Shown here in pieces: positions 33,675-42,775 of a stretch of 56,372 bases of DNA. The notes beneath the pieces are model-generated. The model ran no database searches. It had not been told where the DNA came from and worked only from the letters and a program-made list of their open reading frames with translations. Within the stretch, counting starts at the first letter, position 1. Each line of letters begins with the position of its first letter. The stretch is from NCBI RefSeq assembly GCF_030653755.1, contig NZ_JAURYU010000047.1:1-56372 (forward strand), in the 5' to 3' direction. Made by a program: the position numbers and the translations under genes. Origin of the DNA: Methylotenera sp. Lineage in GTDB: Bacteria; Pseudomonadota; Gammaproteobacteria; Burkholderiales; Methylophilaceae.

Positions 33675-33813
33675 GCCTGCTATTTGTGCATAGGCTTTAA
33701 TTTATAAGCATTAGTATAAACGCAAATCTTGCTAATTGTAAATAATGTGTAATTGTTTGTAAATTTATTATGTGAATGTTTGAAACGTAAGAAATAAGGA
33801 GTAGCTTACTTGA

Positions 33814-34617
33814 ATGAAGCCAAGCATTCGATTTCCTACGTTGTTTATTTCACATGGTGGTGGCCCTTGGCCGTATATTGAAGACATGCGTCAGCGTTTT
33901 GCAGTAACAGAGGCGGAGTTGGCCAAGTTGCCAGCAACTCTGCCTACAAAACCTAAAGCGATTTTGGTGATTACAGGCCATTGGGAAGAGCCACAATTTA
34001 CGGTATCTACCGCAAAGCAACCGCCGATGGTGTACGACTATTCTGGCTTCCCTGAACATACATATCATGTGCAGTACCCTGCGAGCGGCAGCCCTGCGTT
34101 AGCGAAAAGAGTTGGTGAGCTGTTGGCGTTAAGTGGGGTTGCCGCATTGAAAGATGAGAAAAGAGGTTTTGATCACGGTACTTTTGTACCGCTCATGTTG
34201 ATGTACCCAAATGCGGATATTCCTGTTGTACTGCTCTCCATGAAAACCACCTACGACCCGCTTGAACACATTAAGCTTGGTGAAGCCCTAGCGCCCTTAA
34301 GAGATGAAGGCGTGCTCATTATCGGTAGTGGGCTCACTTATCATAATATGCGTGGTTTTGGCAGGCCAGCATCGCTTGAGCCTTCTGTGCAATTTGAGCA
34401 GTATTTATATGAAGTAGTGACTAACCATGATCCGCAGCAGCGTAATCAAGCGTTGGTAGGTTGGGAGCAAGCGCCTTATGCGCGGTTGGTTCACCCAAGA
34501 GAAGATCATCTTATACCGTTGATGGTAGTGGCAGGAGCAGCGGGTGAGAGTGTAGGTGAGCGTATTTTTACTGATGCGGTGTTTGGTGTGGTCATGGCCT
34601 CTTACCGATTTGGTTAA
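33814..34617 (+). CDS. LigB-type extradiol dioxygenase (DODA/YgiD-like)
   Basis: A 267-residue class III ring-cleaving dioxygenase of the 4,5-DOPA dioxygenase type (YgiD in E. coli). Metal and active-site residues are seen in 'LFISHGGGPWPYIEDM' (10-25), 'ILVITGHWEEPQFTVS' and 'GFDHGTFVPL', plus a His in 'GSGLTYHNMRGFG'. Substrate in bacteria is uncertain. AAGGAG lies 12 bases before the ATG. The pirin gene downstream is convergent with it; both families act on aromatics, but a link is only suggested. Confidence 0.92.
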   Translation: MKPSIRFPTLFISHGGGPWPYIEDMRQRFAVTEAELAKLPATLPTKPKAILVITGHWEEPQFTVSTAKQPPMVYDYSGFPEHTYHVQYPASGSPALAKRVGELLALSGVAALKDEKRGFDHGTFVPLMLMYPNADIPVVLLSMKTTYDPLEHIKLGEALAPLRDEGVLIIGSGLTYHNMRGFGRPASLEPSVQFEQYLYEVVTNHDPQQRNQALVGWEQAPYARLVHPREDHLIPLMVVAGAAGESVGERIFTDAVFGVVMASYRFG

Positions 34618-34750
34618 CTATTTTATTAGTAGATATTAAGGTTAGTTCGAGTAATCTGCACGTGTCCCAACCTAGATGCTGCACCCTTGTGGCTTATAGT
34701 TTGCATAAGCTCTTTGATAGTCTACTACAGTCCTTAACCCTAAATAAAAA

Positions 34751-35452
34751 TTAGTAAGGCAGGTCAAACATTAAGAGTTCTGCCCCCACTGCATTGGTAA
34801 ATTTAATTACAGCTTCGGCCTGAATTTTTAAAGCATCACCTGTGGTCAATTGAATGCCATTGACTTCAACTTGGCCTCTAATCACATGTACATATCCAGT
34901 TCTGCCTGCAGCTAATGAGTGTGTTAATAGCGTGGTGCTGTTCAATATAGATGCGTAAACTCTGGCATCCTGATGAATCAATACTGAGCCATCACTTCCA
35001 TCTGGTGAGGCAATCAAGCGAAGTTGCTTAGATTTTGATGCCACATCAAAATGTTTTTCCTCGTAGCTTGGTGTAATGCCTGTTACGTTAGGTGTAATCC
35101 ATATCTGTAAAAAATGCACACGTTCAGTGCTGGAGTGATTAAATTCACTATGCGTCACACCAGTCCCCGCACTCATTCTTTGTACGTCACCATAACGAAT
35201 CACAGAGCCATTGCCCATGCTGTCTTTATGTTCCAGCGCGCCACTAAGTACGTAGCTAATAATTTCCATATTTTCATGGCCATGTGTGCCGAACCCGCGT
35301 GCAGGTTCAATACGGTCTTCATTTATCACCAGTAAAGGCCCAAACCCCATTTGTTCTGGGTTGTAGTAATGGCCAAATGAAAACGAATGGTTAGATTGCA
35401 ACCAACCATGATCTACAGCGCCGCGGTGATTATTTTTTAGCACCTGTAACAT
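34751..35452 (-). CDS. Pirin-family protein (YhhW-like)
   Basis: A 233-residue two-cupin protein. The metal-binding residues are in the N-terminal cupin: 'GFGTHGHENMEIISYVLSGALEHKDSMGN' (54-82, His and Glu) and 'GTGVTHSEFNHS' (96-107). Members such as E. coli YhhW open quercetin, others act as redox-sensing cofactors. The start is well placed, with GGAGGGACTC upstream on the minus strand. It is convergent with the dioxygenase gene. Confidence 0.92.
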   Translation of the reverse strand: MLQVLKNNHRGAVDHGWLQSNHSFSFGHYYNPEQMGFGPLLVINEDRIEPARGFGTHGHENMEIISYVLSGALEHKDSMGNGSVIRYGDVQRMSAGTGVTHSEFNHSSTERVHFLQIWITPNVTGITPSYEEKHFDVASKSKQLRLIASPDGSDGSVLIHQDARVYASILNSTTLLTHSLAAGRTGYVHVIRGQVEVNGIQLTTGDALKIQAEAVIKFTNAVGAELLMFDLPY

Positions 35453-36064
35453 GATGAGTCCCTCCTGTTTGTTAGGTATTTATTTAGTGAGGTAATTTAA
35501 AACATAGGGTGTATTAATAAATGACTGCCTGTTAATGTAATCAGCATTATGAACCTATCATTTCCAGATGAAAATCAGAAAAACCCCAACGATTTAGCGT
35601 TTTGTACAAAGTGGATTTAACCTTAAAAAATGACAATTTCGGTATTCCAGCTTCCGCGAGGATGGTTATTTTTATAATTTTGTTAAAAATTGAGCCATCT
35701 CTCGCTTCGTGAAAAGGGCTCCGATAGTGTTTGCTGTAAGAACACAAGTAGAAGAACTATGCCAGAAAAAATCCATTCATATGGCTAGGCGAAGTGGCAA
35801 CAAGGGGTAAGGTGGAAATGCTGGATAGATAGAATTAAATCACAAAACATGGCAGAAATCTTTGGTGATGTAGGTAGGGGTTGAGTGATCGATTAGTTTC
35901 TGAATTTAACAATCTATTCCGTTTGGGTGATTGTTTCTAACTTTATTGACTGATAATGTTTTTGCTAATTTGAATTTATACGCATGCAAACGAACTTTCC
36001 ATCTAGCTCTCGGCTATCAAGCTTGTAGATAATTGTGGCTTTTTTATTAACAATGAGACAGCAA
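35453..36064. other. Gene-free stretch between pirin and membrane protein
   Basis: A 612-base AT-rich region. Open frames here are short and without a ribosome site or family resemblance. The only structure I trust is a 36-base block at 35926-35961 that recurs upstream of the gene pair at 41390. Confidence 0.45.
35926..35961 (+). repeat. Upstream block shared by two loci, copy A
   Basis: The 36 bases containing GGTGATTG, TTCT and TTATTGACTG-TAATGTTT match 41302-41337 at 31 positions. Both copies lie 50 to 110 bases upstream of a gene of unknown function and both contain TTGACT, which could be a -35 box. Confidence 0.55.
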
Positions 36065-37210
36065 ATGAAGAAAAAAATAATAATGCCCATCATACTAGCT
36101 TTGCTAGTACCTTTAATTGCGAGTTGGTTTGCTTATCCCGATACGCATTTGCCACCTGGTTTTGGTGTGTTTCCTCCGCAATATGTAGCAGATGCGCCAG
36201 GCTTTAATTTAATTATATTTTGTGCGTTGGCCTTCGTAGAGTTGGTAGTGCTCGCGTTATTTATTGCCCCCACGCTATTTGGATTTAAAAAGGTCGTGCC
36301 TGCGGCACCTAACAAACCGTTACCTTTACCTGTTTGGTTTTGGGTGGGTTTAGTGTCTACAGTGTTTTTCTTATGGCTGATGTGGACGCGAGTGACTATA
36401 TTTGGCAGCCTAGTTTATTATGCCTTTACGCCGCTTTGGTGGAGCTTTATTTTTACAATGGATGGCGTTGTTTATCGCTATAACAACGGGCAGTCTTTGT
36501 TTTCATCTAAACCCAAAACACTGCTAATCAGTGCATTGGTTTCCTTGGTTGGTTGGTATGTGTTTGAGTATTACAATTATTTTGCTTTAGGTAATTGGTA
36601 TTACCCGCAAACAGAGAGTATTCCTTCATTGTCACATGAGACGGTAGTGGTGATATTCTTACTTGCTTACACGACCGTTTGGCCTGCTATTTTTCAATGG
36701 TATATGTTGTTGAACACTTGTCCTAGTTTGGTCAGTAGGTACTCTCAAGGCCCCAAAGTTTCTGTCAATGGTAATTTTTTATTGTATGCAGGCTATGTAT
36801 TATTATTTCTAATGGTGTTTTGGCCTTATCCTTTATTTTGGGTACTGTGGATAGGGGTGTTGATGATATTTTCAGGCGTACTCATCAATCTTAATATTTG
36901 GACGCCGTTTGCTGACATGGCAAAAGGCAACTGGACGTCCGCGCTTCTAGTTGCGTTGGCAACCATGTTGAATGGTTTTGTTTGGGAGTGCTGGAACTAT
37001 GGAAGTGCACATCCTCAAATGCCAATTACTAATCCTAATTACTGGGTTTACGATATTCCATACGTCAATGTGATTCACATCTTTTCAGAAATGCCGCTTT
37101 TAGGCTATATGGGCTATATGCCGTTTGGCGTGTTGGCTTTAGTGATGTGGATATGGGCTGGTAATGTATTTGGTTTCGATACAAAAATAGTAGATACCGA
37201 TCAACACTAG
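36065..37210 (+). CDS. Unknown polytopic membrane protein
   Basis: A 381-residue, very aromatic protein with about ten hydrophobic segments and short loops, no signal peptide beyond its first helix and no obvious enzyme motif. Two similar pieces, 'WYVFEYYNY' (164-172) and 'FVWECWNYG' (305-313), each followed by a W/Y/P-rich loop, suggest an old internal duplication. The start is uncertain: ATG at 36053 and GTG at 36035 are in frame; 36065 begins the lysine-rich 'MKKK' typical of membrane starts. I do not recognise its family. It is probably an inner-membrane protein specific to a few lineages. It may be under the block at 35926. Confidence 0.72.
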   Translation: MKKKIIMPIILALLVPLIASWFAYPDTHLPPGFGVFPPQYVADAPGFNLIIFCALAFVELVVLALFIAPTLFGFKKVVPAAPNKPLPLPVWFWVGLVSTVFFLWLMWTRVTIFGSLVYYAFTPLWWSFIFTMDGVVYRYNNGQSLFSSKPKTLLISALVSLVGWYVFEYYNYFALGNWYYPQTESIPSLSHETVVVIFLLAYTTVWPAIFQWYMLLNTCPSLVSRYSQGPKVSVNGNFLLYAGYVLLFLMVFWPYPLFWVLWIGVLMIFSGVLINLNIWTPFADMAKGNWTSALLVALATMLNGFVWECWNYGSAHPQMPITNPNYWVYDIPYVNVIHIFSEMPLLGYMGYMPFGVLALVMWIWAGNVFGFDTKIVDTDQH

Positions 37211-37313
37211 ATAGCGCAACGATTACTATCATGTTTAATGGATGTGGGGGGCAGCGCTAAGCGGCGAAGATGTACAGTGAAGCGCAAAGCACTGAAAGTG
37301 CTTGAGCGACTTC

Positions 37314-37745
37314 TTAGTGTGGGTTTTCTTTCTCTGATAGTTGTTTTCCTACTGAACCAGCATAGAAAACAACCAGCTTTACTGGAACAGAACCAACACT
37401 ACGACCATTGTGAAGCGTGTTAATCGCCTCTGCCAGCGCTTCACCAGACTTTAATCGTTTTACTGTACCGTTTTTTAGCTGAACCTCCAGCTCACCTTCC
37501 AGAACCATGCCGAATGAAGGGACTGGATGCAAGTGCCAACCCGTTTCACTATTAGGGGCGATCTCTACAAGCATGCCTGTAATTTCAGCTTTTCCAGATG
37601 GGTATACAATTGGATTGCCGTCCCAACTTGTTTCCGTCTTCAATACTGTAGAAACCTTGACCGAAGCAGATTGCTCCAACGCATATGCTTGGGAATGATA
37701 TGCCAATGAGGTAACCAGTAGGAAAGTTATTTTTAGCATTTTCAT
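37314..37745 (-). CDS. Secreted single-cupin protein
   Basis: A 143-residue precursor with a signal peptide (about 1-21, ending AYA) and a cupin barrel: 'GWHLHPVPSFGMVLEGELEVQ' (68-88, His-x-His with a later Glu) and 'LHNGRSVG' with a further His in the second motif. It would bind a metal in the periplasm; substrate unknown. The ATG at 37745 is supported by GGAG nine bases upstream and by the signal peptide; a longer frame is not. Confidence 0.85.
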   Translation of the reverse strand: MKMLKITFLLVTSLAYHSQAYALEQSASVKVSTVLKTETSWDGNPIVYPSGKAEITGMLVEIAPNSETGWHLHPVPSFGMVLEGELEVQLKNGTVKRLKSGEALAEAINTLHNGRSVGSVPVKLVVFYAGSVGKQLSEKENPH

Positions 37746-37939
37746 ATAATTCAACTCCAGTTGGATAGCATTTGTATTGAGCGCTAACAATAATTTAAGT
37801 AATAGATTTCGTCTGTATTGTCACAAATTGATGCCCCCAATAGCGATGTTGTAAAGGGTTAGGGCTTTTGGTTTTAGATGCGGTTTTTTTGAATCACCTC
37901 GCACAAGACGAGGTACGTATCTTTATTGCATAGAAAGTT

Positions 37940-39190
37940 TTACCACTGTTTGCTTAGCATTAAATGCAGAAAAAATCCCTCATTGCGTACTTCAGTATTA
38001 TTGCCAAATAACGGGCTATCGTAAGTCACTTTTTTAGGTAATAAAAACTCAATACCGCTTGTGAGTTTCCACGTTTCATCCAATTGGCGAGCAAAGCCCA
38101 GTGTGACATGCTGTTCTAATGTTGCGGCGAGCAAAGCACTGGAGTTGTTCCTAGGCACTGGATTTTTGCCATAGTTGTAGCCTGCATATAATGTAGTTTT
38201 GTCGTTGTAAGTGTAGGCTGCACCTAGTGCATATACTATCTGGTTATGCCAATCTTGTTGGGTGACATTTACCATCGAGGCGGGTGCAGAGGCGTTTGAA
38301 GTGTCGCTCCATGTAGTTGTGACGTCGTTAATGGCATCTGCCCAGTTAAGCCAATTGATTTTGGCTGAAAGCAATAGATCGGGATTAGGTTTAAAGGCCG
38401 CGCCAATCGCTACTTCACGCGGTAGCGCAAATCCTTTTATGCTTAGGTTGTCATATTTAGCAATGCCAGACGCGCCAAAGTTAAATTTAGCAGTACCGCC
38501 AGTGAGCGGTAATTCAGTTTTTTCTGTATAGCTTGCGCCTAGTGTCCATTGCTCGTTTAACTTGTATTGCGCGCCTAGTTTGAACCCAAGGCGGATAGTA
38601 TCTGCACCTTTATTTTCAAAACCCGCGAAACCGCCAGCTGGGGGCGTGTGGTAAAAAAACTTTTGCTCGATACTGGCGTAAATTAAGCTAACAGAGCCAC
38701 CTATGGAAAGGTTGTCGGTCACTTGGCAGCCAATGCCTGGCGTTACTTTGGCGATAGCAAACAGCGAGCTCATTTCATCATCGGTACCAAATGGCGTTTT
38801 AATATGTTTAAACACAGCGCCTGCGCCACCTTGCGAGAAAAATCCAATACCAGCAGTGCAAGGTGAGTTTTCTAGCTGTTGTGCATAACCACCACCAGCA
38901 AGAAAGACGTAACGATTATCAGCATGCTGATCATTGCGTGCGTCTTTGTGTGCCAAATCAGTGGTGCGTAGCATTGAACCATACGCATCAAACATCTTTC
39001 CTTTAATCTGTGCCAAGCCTGCAGGGTTGGTGTTTAACGCACTGGTGTCGCGTGCCACCGCAGTATCAGCGCCACCCATCAGCGTTGATTCTGCCCCGTA
39101 GCCAATTAAATTGAAGCCGTTTGTCGCATGGCTTTGTGTTGTAATCGATAGCCCGCAAAGTATTAATGCAATAGTGTGGTTGCGTTTCAT
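37940..39190 (-). CDS. OmpP1/FadL-family outer-membrane transporter
   Basis: A 416-residue precursor with a signal peptide (1-22, 'TTQSHA') and the FadL start of the mature protein, 'TNGFNLIGYGAESTLMGGADTAVARDTSALNTNPAGL', a plug with the NPA box. Fourteen beta strands are expected, ending with a C-terminal aromatic residue (Trp) as outer-membrane proteins do. FadL proteins let hydrophobic compounds such as fatty acids or aromatics cross the outer membrane. Here the substrate is not known. Confidence 0.92.
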   Translation of the reverse strand: MKRNHTIALILCGLSITTQSHATNGFNLIGYGAESTLMGGADTAVARDTSALNTNPAGLAQIKGKMFDAYGSMLRTTDLAHKDARNDQHADNRYVFLAGGGYAQQLENSPCTAGIGFFSQGGAGAVFKHIKTPFGTDDEMSSLFAIAKVTPGIGCQVTDNLSIGGSVSLIYASIEQKFFYHTPPAGGFAGFENKGADTIRLGFKLGAQYKLNEQWTLGASYTEKTELPLTGGTAKFNFGASGIAKYDNLSIKGFALPREVAIGAAFKPNPDLLLSAKINWLNWADAINDVTTTWSDTSNASAPASMVNVTQQDWHNQIVYALGAAYTYNDKTTLYAGYNYGKNPVPRNNSSALLAATLEQHVTLGFARQLDETWKLTSGIEFLLPKKVTYDSPLFGNNTEVRNEGFFLHLMLSKQW

Positions 39191-39370
39191 TTTATTGTTA
39201 TTTCTTTGGTGATTAGGCGATTAGTTTTTTGTTTGATTTTTTATTGGATCTTAATTATGCAATCAGCATAATCTATATTTAATCTTTAACGACAGTATTT
39301 TTCTATTCTGTAGGCGCTGGTAGAACTTTACACTTTCATGCACATTAGCCAATTGGTGCTTAACGGGATG

Positions 39371-40180
39371 TTATTTCCCACTCCCAAGAAAATCAGCGAC
39401 CACTTCAATAAAAGCTTGTGGCTGTTCTGCGTGTACCCAGTGGTTTGTATCTAAGCTGGAAAATTGTGCGTTGGTGAAATGGGTTTTGATATGTTCAATA
39501 TCATCATCCTGTACGTAATCACTGCGCTCACCGCGGATAAATAGACTAGGCTTTTCATAGCGTGCGCTTTCACAAACGGCTTGCAGCAGGCTAGGGTAGT
39601 TAGCTTTGAGTGCGGCTAGGTTAATGCGCCACGTCAGACCAGTTTTATTGACATCACTTTCTGCGTGATTGACGTCTGACTTGATTAAATTCATCAGTAA
39701 AAATTGGCGCACCATCGCGTGGGGAATCTTGCTAGCCAATGCTTTATCTACGTCACTGCGGCTTTGCATGGCGCTAAGGTCAACTGCCATCATCGCATCA
39801 ATCATATGCGTGTAAGCATCAGGATAAGACCGTATCGCCATGTCCACCACAATCAATTTTTCTAGCCTGTCAGGGTAGTGTGTAGCAAATTGCATCGCCG
39901 TTTTTCCTCCAAGTGAGTGGCCGAGTAAGTGAATGCGGTCTAAACCTAGCGTATCGCATAACTTAAGCAGATCATCTGCCATCTCGGTGTAGGTTTGCGA
40001 GTCACTATGTGGAGATTTGCCGTGGTTGCGTAAATCCACACTAATCACTTGGTAGTGTTGCGAAAAGTGTTTAGCAACGGTGCCCCAGTTATCGCCAGAG
40101 CCAAATAAACCGTGCAATAAAATAAGTGGTTGGGCTTGGGCTAAAGTTTTATCGCCTAAGGTTTGGTAATGTAATTGCAT
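39371..40180 (-). CDS. Alpha/beta hydrolase (YbfF-like esterase)
   Basis: A 269-residue cytoplasmic esterase. The nucleophile elbow is 'LLGHSLGGKTAMQFA' (Ser in GHSLG), the oxyanion part 'LILLHGLFGSGDNWG' near the start; an acid in 'RGERSDYV' and His in 'NHWVHAEQP' complete the triad. Similar to E. coli YbfF, which cleaves thioesters and esters of medium chains. It stands alone, with the repeat-rich gap 40181-40478 upstream. Confidence 0.9.
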   Translation of the reverse strand: MQLHYQTLGDKTLAQAQPLILLHGLFGSGDNWGTVAKHFSQHYQVISVDLRNHGKSPHSDSQTYTEMADDLLKLCDTLGLDRIHLLGHSLGGKTAMQFATHYPDRLEKLIVVDMAIRSYPDAYTHMIDAMMAVDLSAMQSRSDVDKALASKIPHAMVRQFLLMNLIKSDVNHAESDVNKTGLTWRINLAALKANYPSLLQAVCESARYEKPSLFIRGERSDYVQDDDIEHIKTHFTNAQFSSLDTNHWVHAEQPQAFIEVVADFLGSGK

Positions 40181-40341
40181 AAGAATTTGTTGGACAATGG
40201 TTTTTAGAGTGCGTTAGCTGGGTAGTCACATTAGGACATCAATGGTAACAATATATTGTGATAAACGGAGATGCTAAGAGACTCTTCGTAATGGTTAAAA
40301 CTCCCAATCTGATTAGGATGGGCATAATATTAGTGATTTTT

Positions 40342-40420
40342 GTAGGGTGGGGTTTTAACCCCACGCGGGAGTTACAAAATGTACGATTGCAACGCGTGGG
40401 TCACAAGTGACCCACCCTAC
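40342..40420. repeat. Long inverted repeat with nested hairpins
   Basis: GTAGGGTGGG (from 40342) pairs with CCCACCCTAC (40411-40420) over 79 bases. Inside lie TGGGGT-TTTA-ACCCCA (40348-40363) and GTGGGTCAC-AA-GTGACCCAC (40397-40416). The words are typical of intergenic repeats. A fragment (CCCACCCTAC) also occurs near 41264. Confidence 0.7.
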
Positions 40421-40478
40421 ATGGGTAAGTAATGTACATAAGTGGTTTACATTAAGCCCCACCCGATAAGTGCTAACC

Positions 40479-41105
40479 TTATTCGATAGCTAATAACTCA
40501 ACTTCAAAGATCAATGTTGCATCTGGGCCAATCGCTGGGCCACTGCCGTTTGCGCCATAAGCTAAGTTTGATGGAATCGTTAACTCAAACTTACTGCCTA
40601 CGTTCATTAACTGTAAACCTTCAACCCAACCAGCAATCACGCCAGTGACTGGGAAAACAATAGGCTCACCGCGGTCGTAAGAGCTATCAAACACCGTACC
40701 GTCGATCAATGTGCCTCTGTAATGCACTCTTACTTTATTGCTTTTGCTTGGTTTTTCACCATCGCCAGCTACCAATGACTTATATTGCAAGCCGCTATCG
40801 GTAGTGATCACGCCTTCTTTTTTAGCATTTTCAGCCAGATAAGCCGCGCCTTCCGCTTGATTTTTTGCAGACTGCTCAGCCTGCGCCGCCATTTGTTTTT
40901 CTTGGCTCTCTTTTTGCACTTGCTCAACTGTGCTTCTTTTTTCTGCATCCGTTAAGCGTGATGGGGTATCTGCCATTACATCGATAACAGCTTGTGCAAC
41001 TGCGTCTGCGTCTAAGGCTAAGCCATCATTCTTAAGCTGATGCGCCATGTTTTCACCAACAATATAACTTAAGCGTTGGGTTAAAGTGTTTAATTCAATT
41101 GCCAT
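40479..41105 (-). CDS. fklB: FKBP-type peptidyl-prolyl isomerase (FklB-like)
   Basis: A 208-residue isomerase without a signal peptide, cytoplasmic. The N-terminal helical dimerisation region (about 1-85) with a Gln/Glu/Lys-rich coiled coil is followed by a full FKBP domain: 'SNKVRVHYRGTLIDGTVFDSSYDRGEPIVFPVTGVI', 'GWVEGLQLMNVGSKFELTIPSNLAYG' and 'DATLIFEVELLAIE'. Length and layout match E. coli FklB. It reads from an upstream gap shared with the divergent pair at 41390. Confidence 0.93.
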   Translation of the reverse strand: MAIELNTLTQRLSYIVGENMAHQLKNDGLALDADAVAQAVIDVMADTPSRLTDAEKRSTVEQVQKESQEKQMAAQAEQSAKNQAEGAAYLAENAKKEGVITTDSGLQYKSLVAGDGEKPSKSNKVRVHYRGTLIDGTVFDSSYDRGEPIVFPVTGVIAGWVEGLQLMNVGSKFELTIPSNLAYGANGSGPAIGPDATLIFEVELLAIE

Positions 41106-41301
41106 TGTGTGTTTCTTTCGTTGTTTGAGGGGATACTTTTAATGCGAGTGATGCTAGTGGCATAAACTGTAATTATGACGGAGAATGGTAGATAAAACAA
41201 AGCTCGCTGAGGCGGATTGTGAAACGAGTAGAGGTGGCGATTATTTGCCCACCCTACTGGACTGCATAACTGAGAGCGTTTATTTAATAATCATATTCAT
41301 A

Positions 41302-41337
41302 GGTGATTGATTCTTGCCTTATTGACTGGTAATGTTT
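41302..41337 (+). repeat. Upstream block shared by two loci, copy B
   Basis: Matches 35926-35961 at 31 of 36 positions. It ends 52 bases before the ATG of the first gene of the unknown pair and includes TTGACT; TATTAA lies 17 bases after that and could be the -10 box. Confidence 0.55.
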
Positions 41338-41389
41338 GGTTTAATATTAAACGCTCGTGGTGTATAAACGGGTAATTTGGAGATTTTAA

Positions 41390-42013
41390 ATGGATAGTCA
41401 CGAGAATCTAAAAAAAGAATTATTACAAATTGCAAATGTTGTGGAAAAGTTTCCAGATGATATTAAGAAGCAAGTATTTAGCTTATTGGTAAATAGTTAT
41501 CTAGGTAATGGAACAGCCAAACTCAATACGACATCCATAGATGAAAAGGTCGAAATTGAAGTTTTGTCTGGTGCAGATGAGTTACCTTTTACTGATAGCC
41601 CGAAAAAGTCCAATGTGGGTACAAAGCAAAAATCAATCCTAGTTAGAAAGAAAGCCGCAAAAGAATCTTTCAAAATTGATAGGCATCTTGATTTGACAGG
41701 TAGTGCAGATAGTCCTTCGTTTAAAGAATTCTACGCAGAGAAAAATCCAACATCAACTGCCGAGTTTAATGCACTGGCGATTTATTACTTAATAAAACTT
41801 AAAGGATTTAGTAATGCTACCTTTGATCAAGTATATACGTGCTATGCGGAAGTAAAGAAAAAACCGGCAGAACATTTCAAGCAAAGTTTTAGAGACGCAC
41901 AAAGTAAACTTGGTTATATCGAACTCAACGATGATGGAAGCTATGTTATTCCTCACAGAGGCGTTGTTTTTATAGAGCACGATCTTCCAAAAGTAGAAAA
42001 GACTAAAAAATAA
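41390..42013 (+). CDS. Unknown protein A of an accessory gene pair
   Basis: A 207-residue, Lys-rich soluble protein. The N-terminal part (1-100) looks helical then disordered, with a basic stretch near 80-95; the C-terminal part (about 108-195) 'SFKEFYAEKNPTSTAEFNALAIYYLIKL' followed by 'YIELNDDGSYVIPHRG' resembles a winged-helix fold. No known family was recognised. It ends with TAA directly before the ATG of the next gene, so the two are one operon and probably act together. AT content is higher than in the surrounding core genes, which hints at transfer. A DNA- or RNA-sensing role is a guess. Confidence 0.72.
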   Translation: MDSHENLKKELLQIANVVEKFPDDIKKQVFSLLVNSYLGNGTAKLNTTSIDEKVEIEVLSGADELPFTDSPKKSNVGTKQKSILVRKKAAKESFKIDRHLDLTGSADSPSFKEFYAEKNPTSTAEFNALAIYYLIKLKGFSNATFDQVYTCYAEVKKKPAEHFKQSFRDAQSKLGYIELNDDGSYVIPHRGVVFIEHDLPKVEKTKK

Positions 42014-42742
42014 ATGGGATTAAATACATTTGTTGAGAAATCTGCTTTACTTGAAGCTACGGAGCTTGATAAAGTCAGATTGATCGCTTTCTATTTGCTA
42101 ATAAGTAAAAAGCAGGCTGAGTTTAGTATAGCTTCTGTGATAGAAGTACTAGATCAATTACATTTAGCTAAACCTAATGTGAGTCGCCTTAGAGATAAAT
42201 TAATAGCTTCCAGTAGCTTTATAAAAGGGAGTGGTGGTGATTTCAAACTACATGCTAAAGAAATACGTACCCTAGAACAGGAATATCCATATCTAATCCA
42301 AAAAAGCGATGACATAGTTAGTGATGATACGATTATATCGACAGCTCTGATCTCTAATACGAGAGGTTATATTGAGCTTTTGGTTCGTCAAATCAATGCT
42401 AGTTATCAATTTAATATATTCGACGGTTGCGCAGTTTTGATGAGAAGGTTAGTGGAAATATTGTTGATATTAACCTATGAAAATCTATTGATAAGTAATG
42501 AAATTAAAGATTCAGAGCATGGCTACTTATCTCTTGAAAATATTATTAAATTAGCGAAGCAATCAAAGAAAATATCCTTATCAAAGGATTCAAAGGTAAC
42601 ACTAGATATATTTAGAGAGTTAGGAAATTATTCAGCACATAAGATTTATTACAATGCAAGGCGAAGTGATATAGAGCCGATTAAACTTAAATATAGGGCA
42701 ACTATTGAAGAGTTACTCTACAAATCTGGATTAGCGAAATAG
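42014..42742 (+). CDS. Unknown protein B of an accessory gene pair
   Basis: A 242-residue soluble protein. The first 90 residues look like a second winged helix ('IASVIEVLDQLHLAKPNVSRLRDKLIASSSFIK'). The C-terminal part (about 120-240) is helical, with 'DGCAVLMRRLVEILLILTYE' and 'FRELGNYSAHKIYYNAR', a pattern like the DUF4145/HEPN-like helical domains found in nucleic-acid defence and restriction proteins. The ATG begins at the base after the upstream stop. A 50-bp palindrome then separates it from groEL. No named family was recognised. Confidence 0.72.
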   Translation: MGLNTFVEKSALLEATELDKVRLIAFYLLISKKQAEFSIASVIEVLDQLHLAKPNVSRLRDKLIASSSFIKGSGGDFKLHAKEIRTLEQEYPYLIQKSDDIVSDDTIISTALISNTRGYIELLVRQINASYQFNIFDGCAVLMRRLVEILLILTYENLLISNEIKDSEHGYLSLENIIKLAKQSKKISLSKDSKVTLDIFRELGNYSAHKIYYNARRSDIEPIKLKYRATIEELLYKSGLAK

Positions 42743-42775
42743 ATATTAGCAAACTAAATTAATGTAAATAATTAT

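Noticed and set aside
35547-35747. Minus-strand gene of 66 codons upstream of the pirin gene
   Set aside because: There is no ribosome site or family resemblance. The region is AT-rich and the frame is short enough to arise by chance.
37238-37423. Small plus-strand frame after the membrane protein gene
   Set aside because: It has no ribosome site and runs into the 3' end of the convergent cupin gene. The hairpin AGCACT-GAA-AGTGCT there has no T-run, so it was not called a terminator.
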